DNA of 64,000 bases, from assembly GCF_008698235.1 (NCBI RefSeq), contig NZ_PEBH01000001.1, positions 124,001 through 188,000 on the forward strand, in the 5' to 3' direction. Below are positions 7,518 to 18,361 of the stretch, piece by piece; positions within the stretch are counted from its first letter, which is position 1; each line of letters begins with the position of its first letter. The notes below the pieces were generated by a model. It saw only the letters and a program-made list of their open reading frames with translations. It ran no database searches and was not told where the DNA came from. Source of the DNA: Bifidobacterium rousetti (GTDB lineage: Bacteria; Actinomycetota; Actinomycetes; Actinomycetales; Bifidobacteriaceae). The position numbers were made by a program, and so were the translations under genes.

Positions 7518-10163
7518 ATGAGCAGCGGTACACAGATCGGCAGATTGCTGGCGGCGAGATTCGCGGCGTTCGACGGCACCCCGCACAGCGATGGCCGCGT
7601 GGTGTTCTGGCATGACGAGGCCGGCGAGTTCGCCGACCTGCTCGACGAGATCGCCGGACCGAACGCGGAGAACGAGGCGCTGCGCGACGTGGAGACGATA
7701 CGGCTGGAACGCAATCCGTTCGCCGTGAAATACCGCATCCTCGTCGAACAGCCCGCCGCGAAATTCCTCGTATACCTCACCGGCAAGTTGCCCGCGGACG
7801 AGGACAACTGGCTGCTGGACCTCGAACTGGCGTACGGGCCATTGTTCACCGCCGACCGGCTCACAATGATCGTCAACGAGATGTTCCCGCACGAGGCGAA
7901 CGCATCCACGCGCACGGCATGGCTCGGAATCATGCAGCGCACCAAGTCGTTCTTCGACGACGACGAACTGGTGGATGCACTGGCCGGACGACTGCGCGCG
8001 AACGACGACGAACGCGACTTCCAGGCGAAGATGATCGCCTCGCTGCTCGACCTGCCGGCGGGGGAGCACAGCCTGCAATCGATCTGGCGCGAACTGCTCG
8101 CGCAGTACGCGAAGGGCGACACCGACGGCATCGACCGCATCACGGCGATGGAACTGGCCGACTACCACTGGACCGGCACCCGCAGGATCTACCGGTTTGA
8201 CACGGGCAGTGCTACGGGCGGCGAGTCCGGAAACCCGACGGTCAAGGACTTCGTATTGTGGCTGTTCCGCCTGGCATGGAACAACTTTACCGACACCGAG
8301 CATGGCGCCGACTATTACGCGAACATCCGCCGCGACTTCACCATGTGGCGCAACGACCCCCGGTTCACGCCGGTGGTGCGCGAACTGGCCGACACCGCGT
8401 TCGACGACCTGTCGCTCACGCGTGTCATCACCGCGATGAGCCCCGGCGAGCTGGAATCGCACGACCTGTTCCGCGAGGTCGACGAGCAGCTTGTGGATCT
8501 GCTGTACGAGGAGCTGGGCAACGAGAATATCACCGACGACGACGTGCAGCGCATCGTCGGCTCGCGTCGATACGGCCTGTGGTATGACGAATTCGCTTCG
8601 GACTACGCCATCATCGCCGCGGCCAGCGCATTGCGGACGCGGTTGCGCGCGGCCCGACCCGTCATGGAATCCGTGTCATCCGTACAGGAGGGTTTCCGCC
8701 TGTATGCGGACGACCTGTACGGGGTCGACGGCTGCTACCGCCGCTTCATCGCCGCGTGGAAGGCGGGCAGCAGGTTCAACGGCAAAGCGGTCGCCGACGA
8801 CCTCGAACGCGAGTACTCGTGCTATCAGTCCGATCTGGGCGCGATCTGGCAGGCCCAGATCAACAAGCTGGACGAGTGGACGATCGACGACGTGCCCTCG
8901 CAGCGGGACTTCTACACGCGCAACGTGAAGAAGGTGACCGACGCGAACAAGAAGATCGCCGTCATCATCTCCGATGCGTTCCGTTACGAGGTCGCCGAGG
9001 AGTTCCGCGAACGGATCAACGCGCAAAGCCGCTGGAACGCCACGATCGAGGCGCAGCTGGGAGTACTGCCCTCCTACACGCAGCTCGGCATGGCCGCGCT
9101 GCTGCCGCATGCCACCCTGACATTGAGCCCGGTTGACCATTACGGTGTGCTGGCGGACGGGCGGCCCACCGCCGGACTGGCCGCGCGGGACGCGGTGCTC
9201 GCCACGGTGAACGGTCACGCGGTGGAGGCGAAAACGCTGCTGAACATGAAGCGTGACGAATACCGCGATCTGGTGAAATCCTGCAACGTGCTGTACGTCT
9301 ACCACAACGACATCGACGCGGTAGGCGACCAGGCTGCAAGCGAAGCGAACGCCTTCGGCGCCTGCGCGCACGCACTCGACGAACTCGATGCTATCGTCAA
9401 ACGACTGGCCAACGCGAATGTGACCAACATGATCGTCACCGCCGACCATGGATTCCTCTATCAGGATCATGACGTGGCGGACTCCGAATGGCTCAGCGAG
9501 AACCCGTCCGGCGACGTGATCTGGGTGAAGAAGCGGCGTTTCGTCGTCGGATCCAACCTCGCCGACAAGCCGGCGTTCACCACGTTCGCCGCGTCACAAG
9601 TCGGTTTGGAGGACCCGCAGGCGCAGGGCGTGACCATCCAGGTGCCCAACGGCATCCACCGTCTGCGCATCCAAGGAGATGGGGTGAGGTACGTGCACGG
9701 CGGCGCCGCGCTGCCTGAGATCGTGGTGCCGGTGGTGCACATCAACAAGGGACGTTCGGCCGCCGGCGATGTGCGGCAGGTGGAGTTCAGGATCCTGCAG
9801 GACACCGACCAAATCACCAGCGGGCAGATCACGGTCGACTTCCTGCAGGCCGAACCGGTGGGTGGCAAGATCGCCGAACGCACCGTGCTCGCCGGACTGT
9901 GGGGCGTGAACCCGGACGGCACGGCCACGCTCATCTCCAATGAGGTACCGATCGCATTCGCCTCCACATCCAAGGATCCGGCCGACCGTCACACGCCGGC
10001 CACGTTCCTGCTGTCCGGGCAAGCCGACGGTTTCAACAACTCCGTGGTCGAGCTTCGGTTGCGCGAGCGGATCGCTGGTTCCAGCCAGCTGCGGGAGCTG
10101 GACGCCAAGGCCGAATACCGGTTGCGGCGGGGACTTGTCTTCGACGATGGATTCGAGTTCTGA
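7518..10163 (+). CDS. pglZ: BREX type 1 alkaline-phosphatase-superfamily protein PglZ
   Basis: An 881-residue protein. PglZ is a core BREX component with an alkaline-phosphatase-like fold, needed for both modification and phage exclusion. ATG 7518 is chosen because AGAAGGG lies 7 bases upstream, although the frame is open earlier. The PglZ domain is visible as KKIAVIISDAFRYEVAEEF (about residues 478-496), with the metal-binding Asp, and VTADHGFLYQ (about 640). The N-terminus (VVFWHDEAGEF) fits type 1 PglZ. Codon use is GC-rich, like leuS, in contrast to the accessory block upstream. brxL follows after 84 bases. Confidence 0.92.
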   Translation: MSSGTQIGRLLAARFAAFDGTPHSDGRVVFWHDEAGEFADLLDEIAGPNAENEALRDVETIRLERNPFAVKYRILVEQPAAKFLVYLTGKLPADEDNWLLDLELAYGPLFTADRLTMIVNEMFPHEANASTRTAWLGIMQRTKSFFDDDELVDALAGRLRANDDERDFQAKMIASLLDLPAGEHSLQSIWRELLAQYAKGDTDGIDRITAMELADYHWTGTRRIYRFDTGSATGGESGNPTVKDFVLWLFRLAWNNFTDTEHGADYYANIRRDFTMWRNDPRFTPVVRELADTAFDDLSLTRVITAMSPGELESHDLFREVDEQLVDLLYEELGNENITDDDVQRIVGSRRYGLWYDEFASDYAIIAAASALRTRLRAARPVMESVSSVQEGFRLYADDLYGVDGCYRRFIAAWKAGSRFNGKAVADDLEREYSCYQSDLGAIWQAQINKLDEWTIDDVPSQRDFYTRNVKKVTDANKKIAVIISDAFRYEVAEEFRERINAQSRWNATIEAQLGVLPSYTQLGMAALLPHATLTLSPVDHYGVLADGRPTAGLAARDAVLATVNGHAVEAKTLLNMKRDEYRDLVKSCNVLYVYHNDIDAVGDQAASEANAFGACAHALDELDAIVKRLANANVTNMIVTADHGFLYQDHDVADSEWLSENPSGDVIWVKKRRFVVGSNLADKPAFTTFAASQVGLEDPQAQGVTIQVPNGIHRLRIQGDGVRYVHGGAALPEIVVPVVHINKGRSAAGDVRQVEFRILQDTDQITSGQITVDFLQAEPVGGKIAERTVLAGLWGVNPDGTATLISNEVPIAFASTSKDPADRHTPATFLLSGQADGFNNSVVELRLRERIAGSSQLRELDAKAEYRLRRGLVFDDGFEF

Positions 10164-10213
10164 ACGGCTTGTCGTTGCATTTGGAATCATTTCCCGGAAC
10201 TGAAATGGACCCC

Positions 10214-10230
10214 GAGACCGTTGAGGTCTC
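10214..10230 (+). other. Small hairpin between pglZ and brxL
   Basis: GAGACC/GGTCTC arms around a 5-base loop, 17 bases before the brxL start codon and just before its AAGGTGG ribosome-binding site. It could tune brxL translation; there is no T-tract, so it is not an obvious terminator. Confidence 0.35.
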
Positions 10231-10247
10231 AAGCGTAAGGTGGAATC

Positions 10248-12527
10248 ATGACAGACGAACAGCAGCATATGGATGAGACGGCCGATGGTGGCGCCGTTGC
10301 GGCCGCTCCGACTGCCGAGGAGCCTCAGATGAGCGACCTCGACCGCAAGGTGACCGAGGAGTTCTCCGGGTACACGGTTCGCAAGGATCTGGTCGGTGAG
10401 GTCAAGGGCAACGCGCTCGTGCCCACGTACGTGCTCGAATACCTGCTCGGCAAATACGCATCCACCTCGGATGCGAGCAGCATCGGGGGAGGCGTGGAGC
10501 ATGTGAAGGCCATCCTCGCCGACAACTACGTGCATCGTGAGGAGGCGAACCTTGTCCAGTCGAAGATCCGCGAAAAAGGGCGTTACTCGATCATCGACAG
10601 GGTGCAGGTCGTACTCAACGACAAACTCGACCAGTATGAGGCCTCGTTCGAAAACCTAGGCATCAGCGGGGTGATCGTCAGCTCCGACACCGTCGAGCAC
10701 AACCCCAAGCTGCTCGTTACCGGCATCTGGTGCATGTGCACACTCTCCTACGCCTATTCCGGCGACCCGAAGGACGTGCCGTGGCGGTTGCAGAAGCTCA
10801 CGCCGGTGCAGATGTCGCACGACGACCGCGCGAACTATCTCGAAATGCGTAAACGGTTCACCGACGACGAGTGGATCGACCTGCTCATGCAGTCCATCGG
10901 CTTCAACCCCGAACTGTTCTCGAAGCGCGCGAAACTGCTGCATCTGGTGCGCATGGTCCCGTTCGTCGAACGCAACTACAACCTCATCGAGCTCGGCCCC
11001 AAGGGCACCGGAAAATCGCACATCTACTCCGAATTCTCCCCGCACGGTGTGCTCATCTCCGGCGGCGAGATCACCGTGGCGAAGCTGTTCATCAACAACG
11101 CCACCGGCAGGCTCGGCCTCGTCGGCTACTGGGACACGGTCGCGTTCGACGAGTTCGCGGGCAAGGCCAAGAAGGCCGGCAAGGACCTCGTCGACATCAT
11201 GAAGAACTACATGGCGAACCGGTCGTTCTCGCGCGGCGTGCTGCCGCAGCAGGCCGAGGCGTCCATGGTGTTCGTCGGCAACACCTCCCATAACGTGCCG
11301 TACATGCTCAAGAACTCCGACCTGTTCGAGGAGTTGCCGAAGCAGTATCATGACCCCGCGTTCCTCGACCGTATCCACTGCTACCTGCCCGGATGGGAGT
11401 TCGAGCAGATCCGCTCCGAGATGTTCACGCGCGGCTACGGTTTCGTGGTCGACTACCTCGCCGAGATCCTGCACAACATGCGCGACGCGGATTACGGTCT
11501 GGCGTTCGAGCCGTACTTCACGCTTTCGCCGTCCCTGACCACCCGCGACCGCGACGGCGTCAGGAAGACCTTCTCCGGACTGATGAAGCTCATCTACCCG
11601 GACGGCAAGGCGACCCCGGAGCAGATGGAGCCGCTGCTGCGCTGCGCCATCGAGGGACGCAAGCGCGTCAAGGACCAGCTGTGCCGCATCGACTCCACCA
11701 TGGAGGAGGTTGAATTCACCTACACGCGGGCTGGCTCGCCGGACAAGCCGATCGCCGTGCAGACGCTGGAGGAGATCGACTATCCCGCGCTGTACCACCG
11801 CGGATCGCTCATGACTGACGAGGGGCAGGACGGCCAGCGGAATGGTGAGGACGTTGGTTCTGCGGCAGCCGGAGTCGTAGATATGCCCGGATCCACTCTG
11901 GGGCAGAGTCCTGACGCGAAATCCGCGGAGGGAGCTGCTTCGGTGGCTGTATCTTCCGGGCCCACCCAACCGGCCAAACCCATGTCTCGCATAGAAAAGA
12001 TAGCCGCCATGGCTAGGGAAAAGCGTGAGGAGTTTGTCGAAGACGGCAAAGGCGTCAGCTACAACCGATTGTTTGGACCTTACGTGGCCGGAGCGAAGCG
12101 AGTCCTGCTGCAGGACCCGTACATCCGAAACACGTATCAGATGCGCAACCTGTCCGAATTCTTGGAAACCGTATATAACTATACGGACCATTCCGAAGAG
12201 GTACAGGTGCGTCTGATCACCGGGCAGTTCAGAAATCCGCGTTTTAGTGACGAGGAGAACCTAGATCGGCTGAAGCAGCAGAAGGAGAGCTTCGAGCAGA
12301 TACGATCCAATTTCGCCCAATTCGGCATCGTCTTCTCCTACCAATTCAGCGAAACGGCCCATGATCGCTGGATTAAGACAGATACCGGCTGGGACATCAT
12401 TCTCGGCAAGGGATTGGATATGTTCCAGAAGTTCGATGGTGATTGGCTCAACCCGCAGTTGCGCCAGCAGAGTTTGCGCAAGACCACGGAGTTCGGCATC
12501 ACTTGGCTCCGTCGTGCCGACAAATGA
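10248..12527 (+). CDS. brxL: BREX AAA+ protein BrxL with a MIT_C-like C-terminal domain
   Basis: A 759-residue protein. BrxL is the AAA+ ring ATPase of type 1 BREX, usually ending in a Lon-like domain. Seen here are an N-terminal region typical of the family (from LDRKVTEEFSGYTVRKDLVG), Walker A GPKGTGKS at about 250-257, Walker B VAFDEFAG with Asp-Glu at about 301, a sensor-like FVGNTSHN and an arginine-finger region DPAFLDRIHC. After a low-complexity linker (about 525-580) the C-terminus from about residue 605 (YNRLFGPYV, then DPYIR, then FLETV, later HDRW and GLDMFQK) resembles the phospholipase-D-like C-terminal domain of human MITD1 (MIT_C), and I see no Lon-like Ser/Lys region. AAGGTGG precedes the ATG. 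Confidence 0.88.
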   Translation: MTDEQQHMDETADGGAVAAAPTAEEPQMSDLDRKVTEEFSGYTVRKDLVGEVKGNALVPTYVLEYLLGKYASTSDASSIGGGVEHVKAILADNYVHREEANLVQSKIREKGRYSIIDRVQVVLNDKLDQYEASFENLGISGVIVSSDTVEHNPKLLVTGIWCMCTLSYAYSGDPKDVPWRLQKLTPVQMSHDDRANYLEMRKRFTDDEWIDLLMQSIGFNPELFSKRAKLLHLVRMVPFVERNYNLIELGPKGTGKSHIYSEFSPHGVLISGGEITVAKLFINNATGRLGLVGYWDTVAFDEFAGKAKKAGKDLVDIMKNYMANRSFSRGVLPQQAEASMVFVGNTSHNVPYMLKNSDLFEELPKQYHDPAFLDRIHCYLPGWEFEQIRSEMFTRGYGFVVDYLAEILHNMRDADYGLAFEPYFTLSPSLTTRDRDGVRKTFSGLMKLIYPDGKATPEQMEPLLRCAIEGRKRVKDQLCRIDSTMEEVEFTYTRAGSPDKPIAVQTLEEIDYPALYHRGSLMTDEGQDGQRNGEDVGSAAAGVVDMPGSTLGQSPDAKSAEGAASVAVSSGPTQPAKPMSRIEKIAAMAREKREEFVEDGKGVSYNRLFGPYVAGAKRVLLQDPYIRNTYQMRNLSEFLETVYNYTDHSEEVQVRLITGQFRNPRFSDEENLDRLKQQKESFEQIRSNFAQFGIVFSYQFSETAHDRWIKTDTGWDIILGKGLDMFQKFDGDWLNPQLRQQSLRKTTEFGITWLRRADK

Positions 12528-12723
12528 AATCCTCGGGATGAAGGGCATATAGCCATGCAGGCTGTGCTGTTTCATGACTTTGCTAAAGTTCCCTCATACT
12601 ACGGGAATGTGCCCAATGGGCCATATGGCCCGGATTCGGTATGGCACCGGTGTGGTTATTGAACTGTAGAAAGCCACCCGCCCGCCATGCGCGACGGGCG
12701 GCGGCTATTGGTGCGGGCGCGTG
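12528..12723 (+). other. Gap between brxL and leuS
   Basis: No gene is seen. It holds a perfect 14-bp palindrome (GGGCCATATGGCCC, 12618-12631) and a GC-rich hairpin (CCGCCCG/CGGGCGG, 12678-12701) that could end the BREX transcript, although no T-tract follows. Confidence 0.4.
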
Positions 12724-12737
12724 TATTATCGTGCGGT

Positions 12738-12738
<1 letters not shown>
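12724..12738 (+). promoter_or_regulatory. Predicted -10 element of a leaderless leuS transcript
   Basis: TATTAT at 12724-12729 lies 8 bases before the leuS ATG, and no ribosome-binding site is seen. Transcription would start at or next to the A of the ATG. Confidence 0.5.
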
Positions 12739-15680
<2,942 letters not shown>

Positions 15681-15688
15681 GGTGCATA

Positions 15689-15715
15689 AGCCCTAGGGTT
15701 TCGTCCTGGGGCTTC
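15689..15715 (+). terminator. Hairpin after leuS
   Basis: AAGCCCTAGG and CCTGGGGCTT form a 10-bp stem with one mismatch and a 7-base loop, 8 bases after the leuS stop. Confidence 0.5.
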
Positions 15716-15749
15716 GTCCACATTCCCCGTGTGACTTGATTTCGCGCCC

Positions 15750-16550
15750 ATGCCTTCCCACCGTGGAGGCATGGGCGTTTATCATTCCCGGCCGGACGGC
15801 GATCCCCGGCCATTTGAGTCATATGTCGAGTCTTATGCGGCGTCGGATGACGGCTCCGGTTCACCGCGTTCGTCGTCGTGTTCGTTTTCTTCGTCGTCAC
15901 GGCCGTCGATGGCCTCCGTGCCGCTGCCGCCACGGCCATCGGCATCGATGGAGGTTGTCGGCCCGTTGCCCGATGATGCGCAATCGCAGTTCCGATCCTT
16001 GTCGCGGCTGACCGGCGTACACGGCGAGGACATGGATGGCGACGACTTCGAGCGGCGGGCGAAACACGGCAAACCGCGTCTGAAGTTCACCGCGACCCAC
16101 GCGCTGGCGGCGATCCTCATCATGACGTTCGTCACCTGCGTCAGTCTGACGCTGCTCATCCACCAATCGGTGAACTATGCGGCGCTCGGCCGTTCGGGCG
16201 ATGCATCGAAGACCGTCGATCAGCCGTCTCCCGGCAGTGAGGGCGGTGAAACCGGCGGCGATGCGTCGCCGGATTCAGGCGGACAAGCCGCATCCGGCGA
16301 CGGTGCGTCATCCGCCGCACCCGCTCCCGCGCCTGCGCCTGCACCCGACCCTACGGACACGCGCGTCGACCTCAACACCGCCACGCTGGAGCAGCTCGAC
16401 TCCGTCCCCGGCATCGGACCGGTCACCGCGCAGAAGATCCTCGACCATCGGCGGAAGATCGGGCGGTTCACCAGCGTCGACCAGCTCCTTGACGTGTCAG
16501 GCATCGGCGCGAAGACGCTTGAGAAGATCCGTCCGGGGGTGAAGGTCTGA
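15750..16550 (+). CDS. comEA: ComEA-like helix-hairpin-helix DNA-binding protein
   Basis: A 266-residue protein with a low-complexity Ser-rich N-terminus, one membrane helix (about residues 115-137), a Gly/Ala/Pro-rich linker with an AP repeat, and a C-terminal pair of helix-hairpin-helix motifs (VDLNTATLEQLDSVPGIGPV, then VSGIGAKTLEKI). In transformable bacteria ComEA binds incoming double-stranded DNA at the membrane. The start is uncertain: ATG 15771 has GGAGG too close (1 base), so ATG 15750 is kept. It shares one base with comEC. Transformation is generally considered inactive or unproven in bifidobacteria, so the role may differ. Confidence 0.88.
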   Translation: MPSHRGGMGVYHSRPDGDPRPFESYVESYAASDDGSGSPRSSSCSFSSSSRPSMASVPLPPRPSASMEVVGPLPDDAQSQFRSLSRLTGVHGEDMDGDDFERRAKHGKPRLKFTATHALAAILIMTFVTCVSLTLLIHQSVNYAALGRSGDASKTVDQPSPGSEGGETGGDASPDSGGQAASGDGASSAAPAPAPAPAPDPTDTRVDLNTATLEQLDSVPGIGPVTAQKILDHRRKIGRFTSVDQLLDVSGIGAKTLEKIRPGVKV

Positions 16551-18343
16551 TGCGTGGTCTGATGCGACTTCTGACACGGCGGGCGCGTCGAATCCGGAAT
16601 CCGCGCATCGAATGCGGTAGCCGCGACCGGCGTCTCCTTCCCGTCGCAATCGTGTTGTGGGCGTCATGTCTGGGAACGCGATGGCTGTTCACCATGATCG
16701 TAGGTGGCGGTGCGAGTGCAGACGACGTATATGCAAACGGTGTGCATGCAGGTGAAACCAATTCGTTCGACATAGTGTCGAACAATCATGTGGCCGTGAT
16801 CATCATGGCGTCGGGCATTGCATGCGCCGTGATTTGGCTCATATCGACAAGACTCGTCCATATGGGAATCGGGCGAACGATCGTCGCGGTGTGCATCATG
16901 GCGGCGCTCCTTGGCGCGATCGTGACATGGTCCGGCCTCGCGACCGCGTGGCATGATCCGGCGGCTGTCAGAGGGCGGGAGACGACCGGTCATCTGACCG
17001 TCGAGGGAACCGTGACGGCGCCGGTGCAGGTCTCCTCCAACCGCGAGGCCGACTGTCAGGCCGAACTGCGCCTGCAGGCCATCGACGACGGAAGCGTGCG
17101 CGTCGCATCCCGCGCCGGGGTGCGTCTGTTCGCGTCGGGCGACGATTGCGGGCGCATCCACCGCGGCGCCGTCTACCGCGCGTCCGGAACGTTTTCCGCC
17201 GCGCGGTTCGGCTCGACCCCATTATGGCTGACCGTGCACTCGTCCGAAGGGCTCGCCGCCATCGGGGAGCAGCCATGGCCGGAACGCTGGCGAGAACACG
17301 TACAGGAATCGTTCTTCCGTGCGACCTCGCGCCTGTCCGAACAGGGTCGGGTGCTCGTGCCGGGCCTCACCATGGGGTTCCTCGGGCAGGATCATCTGCC
17401 CGCCGCCTACGAGGCCCAGCCGGTCAACGACACCTACGCCACACGGCTGGAGGAACGTTTCCGCGCCGCCGGCATCATGCATCTGATGGCCGTCTCCGGC
17501 GGGCATTTCGTCATCGTCGCCGGTCTGATACGGCGACTGTGCGCGAGGCTCCTCGTCCCGCGGCGGATCGTCGCGGTGCTGCTCGTAACGGTCACGACGG
17601 TGCTCGCCGCGCTGATGGCTCCGGGGGACAGCGTCTCCCGCGCGCTCGTCATGGGATGGATCGGCGCGGCCGCGCTGTATCTCGGACGCAGGACGCAGGC
17701 GCTGAGCGCGCTGTGCGTGACCGTCGTCGTCATGCTGCCGCTCGATCCGTCGCTCGCATGGAGCTACGGGTTCGCGTTGTCATGCGCCTCGGTGCTCGGC
17801 ATCGTGCTGATGTCCCGTCCGATCGCCGACGTGATCGCCCTGGCTCTGCCCGACCGTCTCGCCGACGCGACCGCGATGACGATCGCCGCGCAGACCGCCA
17901 CATTGCCGATACAGGTGATGCTGGAACCGCAACTGCCGGTCTGGTCCGTCATCGCCAACGTCCTCGTCTCGCCGGTCGTGGATTTCGCCACGATGGCGGG
18001 ACTTGCGGGACTCGCCATCGCATGGGTGAGCGTCGACGCCGCGACGCCGTTCGCATGGATCGCCTCGTGGGGGACCCGTATCATGGAACGCGTGGCCATG
18101 TGGCTGGGCAGCGGGGATCACGCGGTGATGCCGTGGGCGGGAGGCGTCGGGGGAGCGCTCGCCCTCGCCGCGCTCGAAGCGGCGGTCATCATCGTCGTCA
18201 TCAGGGTCGCGCGGTTCATGGGACCGTCCCGCGCGGAGCATGCGATGCCCGGCGAACCGTTCACCTCGAACCCGCGCAACCGCCTGCGCATCTGGTGGAA
18301 CGACACGATGCGCATGGTCCGGCATCTCGACGACTACCGGTGA
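16550..18343 (+). CDS. comEC: ComEC/Rec2-family DNA uptake channel
   Basis: A 597-residue multi-helix membrane protein. The N-terminal part fits the DUF4131 region, and the central competence domain is recognised by GLTMGFLGQD and FRAAGIMHLMAVSGGHF. ComEC forms the channel for single-stranded DNA. The C-terminal metallo-beta-lactamase domain found in many longer ComEC proteins is absent. It overlaps the comEA stop by one base and converges with the next gene, leaving only 18 bases. Confidence 0.92.
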   Translation: MRGLMRLLTRRARRIRNPRIECGSRDRRLLPVAIVLWASCLGTRWLFTMIVGGGASADDVYANGVHAGETNSFDIVSNNHVAVIIMASGIACAVIWLISTRLVHMGIGRTIVAVCIMAALLGAIVTWSGLATAWHDPAAVRGRETTGHLTVEGTVTAPVQVSSNREADCQAELRLQAIDDGSVRVASRAGVRLFASGDDCGRIHRGAVYRASGTFSAARFGSTPLWLTVHSSEGLAAIGEQPWPERWREHVQESFFRATSRLSEQGRVLVPGLTMGFLGQDHLPAAYEAQPVNDTYATRLEERFRAAGIMHLMAVSGGHFVIVAGLIRRLCARLLVPRRIVAVLLVTVTTVLAALMAPGDSVSRALVMGWIGAAALYLGRRTQALSALCVTVVVMLPLDPSLAWSYGFALSCASVLGIVLMSRPIADVIALALPDRLADATAMTIAAQTATLPIQVMLEPQLPVWSVIANVLVSPVVDFATMAGLAGLAIAWVSVDAATPFAWIASWGTRIMERVAMWLGSGDHAVMPWAGGVGGALALAALEAAVIIVVIRVARFMGPSRAEHAMPGEPFTSNPRNRLRIWWNDTMRMVRHLDDYR

Positions 18344-18361
18344 CGGAGGTCAGCGGATGGG

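Noticed and set aside
12618..12631. 14-bp perfect palindrome GGGCCATATGGCCC as an operator
   Set aside because: It is far from both gene starts, and a short GC-rich palindrome can arise by chance; it is listed only as part of the gap.
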